A stretch of 64,000 nucleotides of DNA from a bacterium A37T11 (GTDB lineage: Bacteria; Bacteroidota; Bacteroidia; Sphingobacteriales; Sphingobacteriaceae): NCBI GenBank assembly GCA_900109895.1, contig FOBR01000003.1, forward strand, positions 1 to 64,000, given 5' to 3'. This document shows, one piece after another, positions 37,286-46,581 of the stretch. How positions within the stretch are numbered: position 1 is the first letter of the stretch; each line of letters starts with the position of its first letter. The notes beneath the pieces are model-generated. The model made no database searches, was not told the DNA's origin, and was given only the letters and a program-made list of their open reading frames with translations. The translations under genes were made by a program, and so were the position numbers.

Positions 37286-38746
37286 ATGAAAGCACAAAAA
37301 ATATTACTTGGCATGTTCCTTTTCCTGTCGCTGGTTTCCTGCAGCAAGTGGATTGATGTCAAACCCAGTGACCGGCTTTCCGAAGAGATGGTATTTACCA
37401 ATCAGGAAGGATTTTTAAAAGCATTAAATGGCGTATATGTTGAGCTTGCCAATACATCCCTATATGGCCAGAGTATGACTGCGGCAGAAATAGACGTAAT
37501 GGCTCAATACTATTATATAAACAGCTCAACCAATCCGTACTATTATTTTACGATGTTTAACTATACCACATCGTCTACCAAGACCAGTTTTGACAATGTT
37601 TGGAAAAAGGCCTACGAACTTATTGCCAATTGCAATGTCATCATTGAAAAATGCGGAGACAGCAATGCCGTTTTACCTGCACCCTATTTTGGTATTGTCA
37701 AAGGCGAAGCCTTAGCACTAAGGGCCCTGCTCCATTTTGACATGCTCAGGCTATTTGGACCTATCTGGTCAGAAGAAAACAAAACGGTGCCTAGCATACC
37801 CTATGTCACTACCACCGGATCTGAGGTTAGCCCGCTCTTGACGGCACAGCAAGTTATAGAAAACGTGGTTGCCGATTTAAATGCAGCCCGGGTGCTGCTT
37901 CAGGACAGTGACCCTGTGATCACTGAAGGCGTGCGTAATACAGCCAATTCCTCAGGCTCCAATGATCTGTATTACCGCCAATATCGTTTTAACTATTATG
38001 CAGTTAAGGCACTTTTGGCAAGAGTCTATTTGTGGGAGGCCGATAAAACAAACGCCTTGAACCTGGCTAAAGAAATTATTTCTGAAGTACAAGTGCCCGG
38101 TAAAGAAATATTTCCATTTGTCAGTAACGCTGCTGCCACACAATCTGACAAACCTGACCGGATGTTCTCCAGCGAAGTATTATTCTCATTATATACCATC
38201 AACCGGGTTACGATGTATAACACCTTGTTTTCGGCGCAACAAGAGCAGTACGCACGCCTTTCATTTAATGCAGGCAATAGTGACAATGCCCGGGTTAATG
38301 AGCTTTATGACGATGATAATGACTATCGTTACCGCATTTGGGAAAATGTTAATGTAGAAGGCGCCTCTGTACTAACCAATCAGAAATACAAAGATTATAC
38401 AGATGCCCCGGGACGATATATGATTCCACTTATCCGTCTGAGCGAGCTCTACCTTATTGCAGCCGAATGCACCGACGAGCTGACAGAAGGTATTAGCTAC
38501 CTGAACGAGGTGCGTACCAGCAGGAATTGTTTTAGCTTGTCGCCAACATCCCTGGACGAATTAAATACAGCAATCACCACTGAATTTCGTAAAGAAACCA
38601 TTGGAGAAGGTCAAATGTTCTTTTATTATAAACGCCATGCCATGCAAACCATTCCCAATAATGCCGGGCTGACCGGTACAAAGACCATGGTATTGTCCAA
38701 TTACGTAGTGCCTCTTCCAGATAGTGAAATTAGTTTGCGCAATTAA
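37286..38746 (+). CDS. SusD/RagB-type nutrient-binding lipoprotein (cassette 2)
   Basis: Lipoprotein of 486 residues with Cys in SLVSCSKWIDVKPSD. It has SusD helices with EALALRALLHFDMLRLFGPIW, RYMIPLIRLSELYLIAAECTDEL and the C-terminal SNYVVPLPDSEISLRN. It is a paralogue of the cassette 1 SusD in order and ending. It captures substrate on the cell surface for the adjacent SusC. Confidence 0.94.
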   Translation: MKAQKILLGMFLFLSLVSCSKWIDVKPSDRLSEEMVFTNQEGFLKALNGVYVELANTSLYGQSMTAAEIDVMAQYYYINSSTNPYYYFTMFNYTTSSTKTSFDNVWKKAYELIANCNVIIEKCGDSNAVLPAPYFGIVKGEALALRALLHFDMLRLFGPIWSEENKTVPSIPYVTTTGSEVSPLLTAQQVIENVVADLNAARVLLQDSDPVITEGVRNTANSSGSNDLYYRQYRFNYYAVKALLARVYLWEADKTNALNLAKEIISEVQVPGKEIFPFVSNAAATQSDKPDRMFSSEVLFSLYTINRVTMYNTLFSAQQEQYARLSFNAGNSDNARVNELYDDDNDYRYRIWENVNVEGASVLTNQKYKDYTDAPGRYMIPLIRLSELYLIAAECTDELTEGISYLNEVRTSRNCFSLSPTSLDELNTAITTEFRKETIGEGQMFFYYKRHAMQTIPNNAGLTGTKTMVLSNYVVPLPDSEISLRN

Positions 38747-38774
38747 TAGAACACATATTAATTAACAATTACAG

Positions 38775-39635
38775 ATGAAACGAAATTTAATTAAAATCGC
38801 CCTATTTGTACTTTTTCTGCCCATCGGAGGCTGTAAAAAAGAACTGATGGATTATAAAGGAATAGAAGGAATCTATTTTGCTGTCCAGAGCGGGTCATCC
38901 TGGGGAAGTGAATTAACTTGGCCTTATCAACCCTTCACGAACGTAGAATTTGTCAAGATTCCGGAAGATCAAACGACCGTAAATATTAAAGTAATGATTA
39001 CCGGCCCAGAAAAAGATTATGACCGGCCTTTTTCCGTAGAGATTAACCCTGACTCCACTACGGCGACCTTAGGGGTACATTATGAACCATTGCCCCAAGG
39101 CTTGTATATTCCGGCCCATTCCGTGGTGGCCTACGTACCAGTCACACTCAAACGGGCTTCCGATTTGTCCATTGAAGAAAAAACTGTTGGCCTGCGGCTG
39201 GTTGCTAACGAAAATTTTGGGCTTTCGTTTCCTGAGTGGGATGCACTCCCAGGCTATACCGCCACATCAGGTGCAATCGTGCAGGAGTTTGATGCGAGCC
39301 TTCACAGCATCCGTATAAATGACTTCATGGTGAAACCTAAAGTATGGATAGGCTCTATACAGGAAGGAAATAGAGAATCAGGATCGTGGGGTGCTTTTTC
39401 GTCCAAGAAAATCAAACTCATGTGCACGATTATGAACCTAACCTATGCAGACTTCAGCAGTACTACCACTATGCCCACCGTGCTGTCAAGCCTGTTAACC
39501 AGCGAGTGTGCCAAATATCTGATTGCACAATATAATGCAGGCACGCCAGTTCTGGAAGACGACGGCCGGCTAATGTTTATAGGCAATGTGCCCTGGACTT
39601 CTTATATCGGTGTGCCTTGGATACCCAGCAAATAA
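38775..39635 (+). CDS. DUF4843 domain lipoprotein (cassette 2)
   Basis: Lipoprotein of 286 residues with Cys in PIGGCKKELMDYKG. The DUF4843 pattern is visible in YKGIEGIYFAVQSG, VEFVKIPEDQTTVNIKVMITGPEKDYDRPFSVEI and TTATLGVHYEPLPQGLYIPA. The C-terminal part has tryptophans around KPKVWIGSIQEGNRESGSWG. It is longer than its cassette 1 counterpart (233 residues). Function unknown; likely an accessory surface protein. Confidence 0.84.
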   Translation: MKRNLIKIALFVLFLPIGGCKKELMDYKGIEGIYFAVQSGSSWGSELTWPYQPFTNVEFVKIPEDQTTVNIKVMITGPEKDYDRPFSVEINPDSTTATLGVHYEPLPQGLYIPAHSVVAYVPVTLKRASDLSIEEKTVGLRLVANENFGLSFPEWDALPGYTATSGAIVQEFDASLHSIRINDFMVKPKVWIGSIQEGNRESGSWGAFSSKKIKLMCTIMNLTYADFSSTTTMPTVLSSLLTSECAKYLIAQYNAGTPVLEDDGRLMFIGNVPWTSYIGVPWIPSK

Positions 39636-39669
39636 TAACAGCTATTGTTTATTTTTAAACGGACTGAAC

Positions 39670-41208
39670 TTGAAACGAATACTTTTAATACTCCTGCCCA
39701 TCCTGGTAGCCAGCTGTGCGAAGGACAAAGGCAACTATACCTATCACGACATTAACGAGCTAGCCATTTCGGGCGTTAATACCGGTTACTCCGTATTGAC
39801 AAATATTGATACGCTGCATATAGACCCGGTCATTGACATGACCCAGACAAGCAATGATGCATCACGTTTTGATTATATTTGGATAGCCAAAAAAGGATCT
39901 ACGATTATAGATACCTTAGGCACCGATAAAGTGCTAAGCTACCCCGTTACCCTAGCGCCAGATAACTATACGCTTCAATTGCGGGTATTGGATAAAGAGA
40001 CCACTGTGGTATGGAGTAAAAATACCACTTTGGCCGTAGGTACTCCCTATTCACGAGGTATTATGCTCTCTGGCGAAAATACAGAAGGGCATGCAGAGGT
40101 AGAAATGCTGTCGATGGTTGCAGATACCATGCTTATCAAAAACATTCTAAGCGAAAGTGGCCTTTCCACCCTTCAAAATGCTATCAATGTAGTTCATACC
40201 GGGGGGAATGCATCTTATATGAAATTATGGGTCTTTACAGGATCCGGATCATATTATTTGGACCGGCTTACCATGAAAGCCACCGAAGCAAATCGATTGA
40301 GTCATCTGGTTTATACCACCGATCCAATCAATACCGAACAGCTTGACCCTGCCGTATTAGCGCCACAAATTATTGATAAATCAGGTAATGTAAGCAGCAC
40401 GAATGTTCGGGCTATGTTATGCCAGGATGGCCATATTTTTACAACATATTTTTTATTAAACGGCGGCGATTTTTATGCTAATCCCGTCAATCGGGATAAA
40501 GATCATCCAGAAACGTTATTAAAAGCGGCACCTTATTTATTGTATCCCCTCGGCAATATGAGTTCTATGTTATGGTATGATTCCCAAAATCAACGGTTCA
40601 TGAACTACAGTTCATTTATCTTAAACACGGCTTCGCAAACCTTAGCAGATGCACCTGGTGATATATTTCCCTGGAACCAAGCAGCCAGCGGCAGAAGCCT
40701 GGTGTATGCAGAAAATACCCGAAATACCGATGGAGGGTCAACAAATGGCAATTCATTTGCCATTTTGAAAGATCAAAGCAACCAGCATTTCATCTATAAA
40801 TTTTACGCCAACGGTTCAACACCAGCAAAGCGTGATTTTTATGCCATTAAACCCATAGCCACCGATTTTGATAAGGCTGACTTTTATGCCTTTTCTTCCA
40901 ATCGTACAGTGGTATTCTATTCGGTAGGGGCAAAATTGTATGCCTATGATTATAACCCGGGCAATGAAAAGATCTACTCCTTTCCTCAGATCGGTACCGA
41001 TGAAATTACGATGCTCAAATTTGATACCCAAATTGACTACCAGACCAACTCCTTATATATAGCCACCTATAATGTAACGAATAAAGGAACATTAAGGCGA
41101 TTTATGGTCGGATCAAATCCGAATGTTGTGCAACTCAACCCGGCAGAAAATGGCGAGTGGGATGGACTGATCAAGGTGACTAATATGAGTTGGAGAGCTG
41201 TAAACTAA
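39670..41208 (+). CDS. PKD-like family lipoprotein (cassette 2)
   Basis: Lipoprotein of 512 residues from the TTG at 39670 (MKRILLILLPILVASCAKDKGNYTYHD). The upstream open frame overlaps the previous gene and would bury the signal peptide, so TTG is preferred. Cys16 follows the lipobox. The CAKDKGNYTYHDINELAISG start and later propeller-like strands match the cassette 1 protein in layout and exact length. It is the last gene of cassette 2, and a hairpin follows 6 bases after its stop. Confidence 0.82.
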   Translation: MKRILLILLPILVASCAKDKGNYTYHDINELAISGVNTGYSVLTNIDTLHIDPVIDMTQTSNDASRFDYIWIAKKGSTIIDTLGTDKVLSYPVTLAPDNYTLQLRVLDKETTVVWSKNTTLAVGTPYSRGIMLSGENTEGHAEVEMLSMVADTMLIKNILSESGLSTLQNAINVVHTGGNASYMKLWVFTGSGSYYLDRLTMKATEANRLSHLVYTTDPINTEQLDPAVLAPQIIDKSGNVSSTNVRAMLCQDGHIFTTYFLLNGGDFYANPVNRDKDHPETLLKAAPYLLYPLGNMSSMLWYDSQNQRFMNYSSFILNTASQTLADAPGDIFPWNQAASGRSLVYAENTRNTDGGSTNGNSFAILKDQSNQHFIYKFYANGSTPAKRDFYAIKPIATDFDKADFYAFSSNRTVVFYSVGAKLYAYDYNPGNEKIYSFPQIGTDEITMLKFDTQIDYQTNSLYIATYNVTNKGTLRRFMVGSNPNVVQLNPAENGEWDGLIKVTNMSWRAVN

Positions 41209-41214
41209 AAAAAT

Positions 41215-41245
41215 ACCGCCATCACCTTTAAAAGAGGATGGCGGT
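41215..41245 (+). terminator. Terminator of cassette 2
   Basis: ACCGCCATC pairs with GATGGCGGT across a 13-base loop, just after the PKD-like gene. The following T tract is short (TTTAAC), but an A tract precedes the stem. Confidence 0.7.
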
Positions 41246-41316
41246 TTAACTTGGTATTTGCCTCTGGGTGTAAAGAGAATATTTTTTCAGTTGTAAAAAT
41301 GCTGAAAAATTTTCTA

Positions 41317-41324
41317 TAAATTTG
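41317..41324 (+). promoter_or_regulatory. Promoter of cassette 3 sigma gene, -7 box
   Basis: TAAATTTG matches TAnnTTTG exactly, 18 bases before the sigma start. A TTG at 41291-41293 could be the -33 element, though the spacing is slightly long. Confidence 0.5.
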
Positions 41325-41342
41325 TTCTAAAGAATATCGTTT

Positions 41343-41927
41343 ATGGCAGATTATAGTAAATTTTCAGATGATCAGCTGCTTTTGGCGTTAAAACACGGCG
41401 ATCATCGTGCTTTTACCCAAATTTACCATCGATATTTTCGTCTAATGGCCATCCAGGCCGAAAAAATACTTCAGCAGGAAGAGGCAGTTTATGACTTATT
41501 GCAAAATATCTTTACCGATCTCTGGGAGCGGAGGGAACAGCTGCTAATCCACGGTTCTTTAAAAGGCTATCTTCATACTGCAGTGCGCAACGGAGCGCTC
41601 AATGAGATCAGGTTGTCCAAAAACCATGCGGCCAAGTTGGACTTGTTAATCCATTATGTACTGGTCGAAGAACCAGCTGCAGATACGTTGGTGCGTAGTA
41701 AACAACTAACCGAAGCCATCAATCTGGAGGTTGCCAAACTACCTGAACGAACCCGGGAGGCACTCCAGTTAAGCCGGGATGGAGGCCACAGCCACGCGGA
41801 GATCGCCCAAAAGATGGGCATTAGCAAAAGTACCGTCAAAACACACATTAATAATGCACTTCACCAACTAGCAGAAAAATTATCTTCTTTTTTTATCTTT
41901 CTCATTATCTATATTTTACATAGATAA
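41343..41927 (+). CDS. ECF RNA polymerase sigma factor (cassette 3)
   Basis: FecI-like sigma factor of 194 residues. Region 2 includes DHRAFTQIYHRYFRLMAIQAEKIL and YDLLQNIFTDLWERREQL. Region 4 includes LPERTREALQLSRDGGHSHAEIAQKMGISKSTVKTHINNAL. It ends in a hydrophobic tail (FFIFLIIYILHR), like the cassette 1 factor. FecR follows after 67 bases. Confidence 0.92.
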   Translation: MADYSKFSDDQLLLALKHGDHRAFTQIYHRYFRLMAIQAEKILQQEEAVYDLLQNIFTDLWERREQLLIHGSLKGYLHTAVRNGALNEIRLSKNHAAKLDLLIHYVLVEEPAADTLVRSKQLTEAINLEVAKLPERTREALQLSRDGGHSHAEIAQKMGISKSTVKTHINNALHQLAEKLSSFFIFLIIYILHR

Positions 41928-41994
41928 TTTAAATAAATTTACTTTTTTAAATAATTTCTCTCCACCCAATCCCCGTTTCAGTTGCCTTTATAGT

Positions 41995-43179
41995 ATGAAT
42001 AGGGAAGAAGCGCGATTACTGATCCATCGATACCAACAAGGCCAATGCACACCGCAGGAAAAAGCGGCAGTTGAAGCCTGGCTGAACGCCATGGAACAGG
42101 ATGAAAGCCGTGCAGACTTAACCGAAGCCAACATGCTGACAGCCCAACAGCGCATTTTAGAGCTCTTTATTCAGCAGCATTTTCCCGAAAAAAGAATAAG
42201 ACTTGTCTCATGGTACTATACTATTGCTGCGCTATTAATCGTCGGTGCTGCAGTTAGTTTTTATTTTCTTATCGTCAGCAAGTCTGAAACACCACAAGGT
42301 CATCCAATCGTTCAAACGGAAATCCGGCCAGGTTATAATCAAGCCACGCTAACATTAGCCGATGGCACAAAAATAGATCTGGACAGCGCAAAAGCGGGCA
42401 TTCAGGTAAATGACGAGGCTATTAATTATAACGATGGAACAAAAATCAAAGCGGGGACCCGTCATTCAACAACCATAACTTATAATTTATTAACCACCCC
42501 CAAAGGGGGCCAATACCAAATCATACTTTCAGATGGCACTAAAGTCTGGCTCAACGCACAAAGTACTCTAAAATATCCATCCCGATTTTCGGAAGACAAA
42601 AGAGAGGTCTTTTTAGAAGGCGAAGCCTACTTCGAAGTAAATAACAATCCTTCAATCGGCGCTATGCAGGCTAATCGTAAATCGAACCTCGTACCTCATA
42701 AATCAAATGCCCCGTTTATCGTAAAAAGTAAAAACCAAGCGGTTTTGGTGCTGGGCACGGAGTTTAATCTTGCTGCTTATGCGGATGAAAAATCGACTAA
42801 GACCACGCTGGTGAGTGGAGCCATACAGGTGGCAACCTACGATGGAAAAGGATCCCTGAACCCTTCAACTCAACAACAATTACTTCCTGGACAAAGGTCT
42901 GAGGTTAAAGATGGCCAGATCAAAATCAGCGCAGCCAACATCAAAGCAGAAACGAGCTGGAGGAACGGCCGGTTTGATTTTCAGGATATGACATTTGAAG
43001 AGGCCATGAGACAACTGGCCAGATGGTATGACTTGGAGATAACATACAAAGGTAAAACGCCCGACATAGAGTTTTTTGGAGGTCTTAACCGAAATCACAA
43101 TTTTTCAACCGTAAAGGAGTTGCTTAAAAACAATCAGGTACCTTACCGATTGGAGGGGCATCACCTGATTATTTTATAG
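41995..43179 (+). CDS. FecR-type anti-sigma factor (cassette 3)
   Basis: Inner-membrane anti-sigma factor of 394 residues. It has an N-terminal domain (EEARLLIHRYQQGQCTPQEK), a membrane helix (about 75-95, WYYTIAALLIVGAAVSFYFL), the FecR domain (LTTPKGGQYQIILSDGTKVW to VLVLGTEFNLAAY) and C-terminal DUF4974 (EFFGGLNRNHNFSTVKELLK). Compared with the cassette 2 FecR it carries about 18 extra residues (NNPSIGAMQANRKSNLVPH) between the FEV strand and SNAPFIV. Most of that insert lies on heptanucleotide repeats (42673-42707). Confidence 0.92.
   Translation: MNREEARLLIHRYQQGQCTPQEKAAVEAWLNAMEQDESRADLTEANMLTAQQRILELFIQQHFPEKRIRLVSWYYTIAALLIVGAAVSFYFLIVSKSETPQGHPIVQTEIRPGYNQATLTLADGTKIDLDSAKAGIQVNDEAINYNDGTKIKAGTRHSTTITYNLLTTPKGGQYQIILSDGTKVWLNAQSTLKYPSRFSEDKREVFLEGEAYFEVNNNPSIGAMQANRKSNLVPHKSNAPFIVKSKNQAVLVLGTEFNLAAYADEKSTKTTLVSGAIQVATYDGKGSLNPSTQQQLLPGQRSEVKDGQIKISAANIKAETSWRNGRFDFQDMTFEEAMRQLARWYDLEITYKGKTPDIEFFGGLNRNHNFSTVKELLKNNQVPYRLEGHHLIIL
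42673..42707. repeat. Heptanucleotide tandem tract inside cassette 3 fecR
   Basis: Five consecutive 7-mers read AATCGTA, AATCGAA, CCTCGTA, CCTCATA, AATCAAA. They lie in the coding sequence and account for most of an insert absent from the cassette 2 homologue. The reading frame is kept. Confidence 0.6.
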
Positions 43180-43234
43180 TTATAAAAATAAAAGAGGAGG
43201 TTCAGACGAAAACAAGGCAACCAGCATAAAAAAA

Positions 43235-43262
43235 ACAGGAAAGGGGCCTAATCCTTTCCTGT
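43235..43262 (+). terminator. Hairpin between fecR and susC (cassette 3)
   Basis: ACAGGAAAGG pairs perfectly with CCTTTCCTGT across an 8-base loop. There is no T run, so attenuation or mRNA stabilisation is as likely as termination. Confidence 0.55.
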
Positions 43263-43339
43263 GAGCGTCCAGATAGGACCGCATGATTCATTGCATACGA
43301 ATTAATACAGTGTTTTACTATCTAAACTTAACAAATATA

Positions 43340-46300
43340 GTGAAATTAACATACTTAAGTAAAGTAATGAGGTTAATAATTCTCTTGCTTATTGGTGGTT
43401 TCTTGCAATTAAGTGCTGCCAGTTATTCTCAAACCGTTACCATATCCGTGCAGCAAATTCCTTTGGCCGAACTACTGCAGGTAGTTACAGGTCAAACCGG
43501 TTACGAAGTTATCGCCAGCAAAAAAATGATTAGTAAAAGCCATCCCGTAAATGTGCATGCTGACCATATGGAGCTGCGTAATTTTCTTAATTTGATCTTT
43601 GCCGACCAGCCATTGGACTATAGCATGCTGGATAATAACATTATTCTAAAAGATAAAAACCCGCCGAATTCCAAAAGTGAAGCACAAATAGGGGCTTTGA
43701 CGCAACGCGATGTCTCCGGACGTGTAGTCGATTCGTTAAGCCAACCTATTGCCAATGTCTCTGTGCGCGTAAAAGGGGCCCACAACAGCACCATTACCAA
43801 CAGGGAAGGATGGTTCAAGTTGCCAGGTGTGCAACCAGGGGCAGTCATTATCGTAAGTTTCCTCGGATACCAAACACGTGAGATCGCCGAGGATCATATC
43901 CCCGAAATGATTGTGCTTAAGCTTTCCAATGAATCGCTGCAGGAAGTACAGGTGGTACACACCGGCTTCCAGACCCTAAGTAAAGAACGGGCGACAGGCT
44001 CATTCGGGACGGTTTCACAAGCACAATTAGAAAAACCTGCCCTCAGTTTAGGCCAGCGACTTATCGGAACGGTGGCTGGCGTACAGGCCAGGAGTTTGGA
44101 TGAAAATGGAAATCCGACATTTGAAATTAGGGGACAAAGTACCTTGTATGCCAACCAAAGTCCACTGGTCGTGGTAGATGGCTTTGCTATTCAAGGTGAT
44201 TTTTCAACATTAAATCCATCAGATATACAGTCTGTTACAATATTAAAAGATGCTGCTGCCGCTTCTATATGGGGTGCCAGGGCGGCAAACGGTGTTATTG
44301 TCGTCACCACAAAAAATGCGGGTAAAGGGTCCCCCTTAAAAATCGGGTTTCAGGCATTCACGCGGATTGGGGCCAAATTGAACCTGGATTATGTAAATCC
44401 CTTGGCCAGCTCTTCTGAAACTGTGGATTATGAAAAGCAGGCATTTAATAAGTGGGGCGCACTTATCAATACTGGGTCATTTCAGAATGATGTGCATGAT
44501 TCGATTTCGCTAGCCAGTGTAGCCATGAGCGAAAATTACCTCGGTTATCTGTCAGATGCCGATCGGGATGCCGAATTGGACCGGCTAAAAACGCTCGACA
44601 ACCGTTCACAAATTCGGAAGAACTTGTTAGCAAATCCGGTAAACCAGCAATACGATCTTAGTTTTCAAGGAGGCAGCGATCGGCTCAGCAACTACCTTTC
44701 GCTGATGTATTCAGACAACCAATCTAACTTTAAAGAAACCAAAGACAAGCAGTATCTGCTTAATTACCGCACTACCGCCAATGTTTTTAAGTGGCTTGAC
44801 TTTAATGCCTCTGCCATGTTCCAATATACAGAAGCAACTTTTTAATACTAATAATCGCAATCTTTACAATGAAAATACCTACTATGTGCGTAATAAAGTA
44901 AATACTTCGTCAACCTGGGATAAAACCACCAATACCGTCACCCCAAACCTGAATAAGGGGAGTATACTTGACCAGAACCGCACAGAGGTACATGCCTGGA
45001 ACTTCAGAAATCAGGCAAGCTTTAACCGCCTTTTGGGAAAGGATCACGAAATCAATGCAGTCGCCGGGATGGAGGTTGACAATTTGGTCACCGAAAAGTT
45101 TACCAATCCTACCAGTTATGGATATAATGATAAAACATTAACAGTCGGTACATTTCCCAATGGACCTGGAGGTGCCTATGCACCCATTAAAGATTGGCAA
45201 GGATATAATGAGACTTTTAGCTATACGAACGTATTTACCTATACTACTCAGCGATATTTTTCACTCTATGGTAACGCTGCATATACTTACCTCAACAAAT
45301 ATACCCTATCGGGTAGTTTGCGTACAGATGCATCTAACTTAATCACGGACGACCCCTCCTATCGCTATTCGCCATTTTGGTCATTAGGCGGTTCATGGCA
45401 GTTGCGCAAAGAAAAATTTATGGATCGCGTAGCTTGGCTTGACCAACTGACGGTACGGTTTACGTATGGTTACAATGGGAATGTTGATCCAACCACAGCC
45501 TTTAGACCTTTAATCAGCACCGCTGCCAACCCCAATACCTATACCCATGATTATACCGCATCTATTTCTAGTTATGGAAATCCAACCTTACGTTGGGAGA
45601 AAACGGGTTCAATTAATTTTGGGTTTGATTACTCCCTTTTGGGAGGTAAATTTTTCGGAAAGGTAGACCTGTATAGCAAACAAGGTAAAGACCTGATTGC
45701 CCAAATCTCCATTCCAGCCATCAATGGGACTACTTCACAAAAGTTGAACAATGCTGAAATGAGCAATAAGGGCATAGAATTGGAACTAGGAACGCACATC
45801 CCCATTCGTGGGAACGACATCACCTGGCAGGGAAGTGTAAATTTTTCCTACAATAAAAATAAGATCACAAATTTATTCGTTGCCAAGTATGAAGCCTATT
45901 CCTTAACGGATGGAGGAACAGCTGCGTATGTAGAAGGTTATGATGCCAATAGTTCGTGGATGTTTCAGTATGCAGGCGTACATGACGGCCAGCCTATGAT
46001 TAAAGGGCCAGGAGACAATATGTTCGATTTTACGGCATGGACTACCGGAGATGGTAGGGAGTTTATGCTGAACATGGGTACGAAAGTAGCGCCTTATACC
46101 CTAGGCTTTATAAACAGTTTTAAAATATATGACTTTGACTTCTCCTTTATATTGACGGGTAAGTTTGGTCACGTATTTAATCGGATGTCCTTCAACTACC
46201 CGGTTCTATGGGGTAGCCGATTACTCCCCAATTCAAAATTGGCTGAAGTGATTAATGGCGATCCAGCCAGCATTGTGCCACTGCCCCAAAATGAAAATGA

Positions 46301-46571
46301 GCCACGCTATTATTTTTGGGACCGATTTTACCCCTATTTGAGTTATTTGTCTGAAAATGCTTCACACATACGGATGCAGGAAGTCTATTTGGGATATCAC
46401 CTGCCTATGAAAAAAATAAAGGCACTTGGAACTAGCAACGTGCAGGTATTTCTACAGGGCAACGACCTTTTTACGGTATTATTTAACGATGCCGGGGAGG
46501 ATCCAGAATACCCTATGGGAACCATAAACCCAGCACCGAAGTTTACGTTAGGAGTGAAGGTAGGATTTTAA
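43340..46571 (+). pseudogene. Disrupted SusC/RagA-type receptor with STN domain (cassette 3)
   Basis: The first part (43340 to the TAA at 44843-44845) has the signal (MRLIILLLIGGFLQLSAASYSQ), STN domain, carboxypeptidase-D repeat, plug (SDIQSVTILKDAAAASIWGARAANGVIVV) and first barrel strands, ending FNASAMFQYTEATF. The rest of the barrel continues in the +2 frame from about 44828 (TNNRNLYNENTYYVRN onward) to 46571 (TLGVKVGF). Compared with the intact SusC at 55976-59164, about 90 residues are missing at the junction: there AYTESF and KYQYENQ are 92 residues apart. So this is a frame-breaking deletion rather than a single-base error. The GTG at 43340 aligns with the cassette 2 start; the ATG at 43283 is an alternative. 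Unless the frame is restored, the product would be a truncated, non-functional receptor. Confidence 0.8.
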
Positions 46572-46581
46572 AAAAAGAAAA

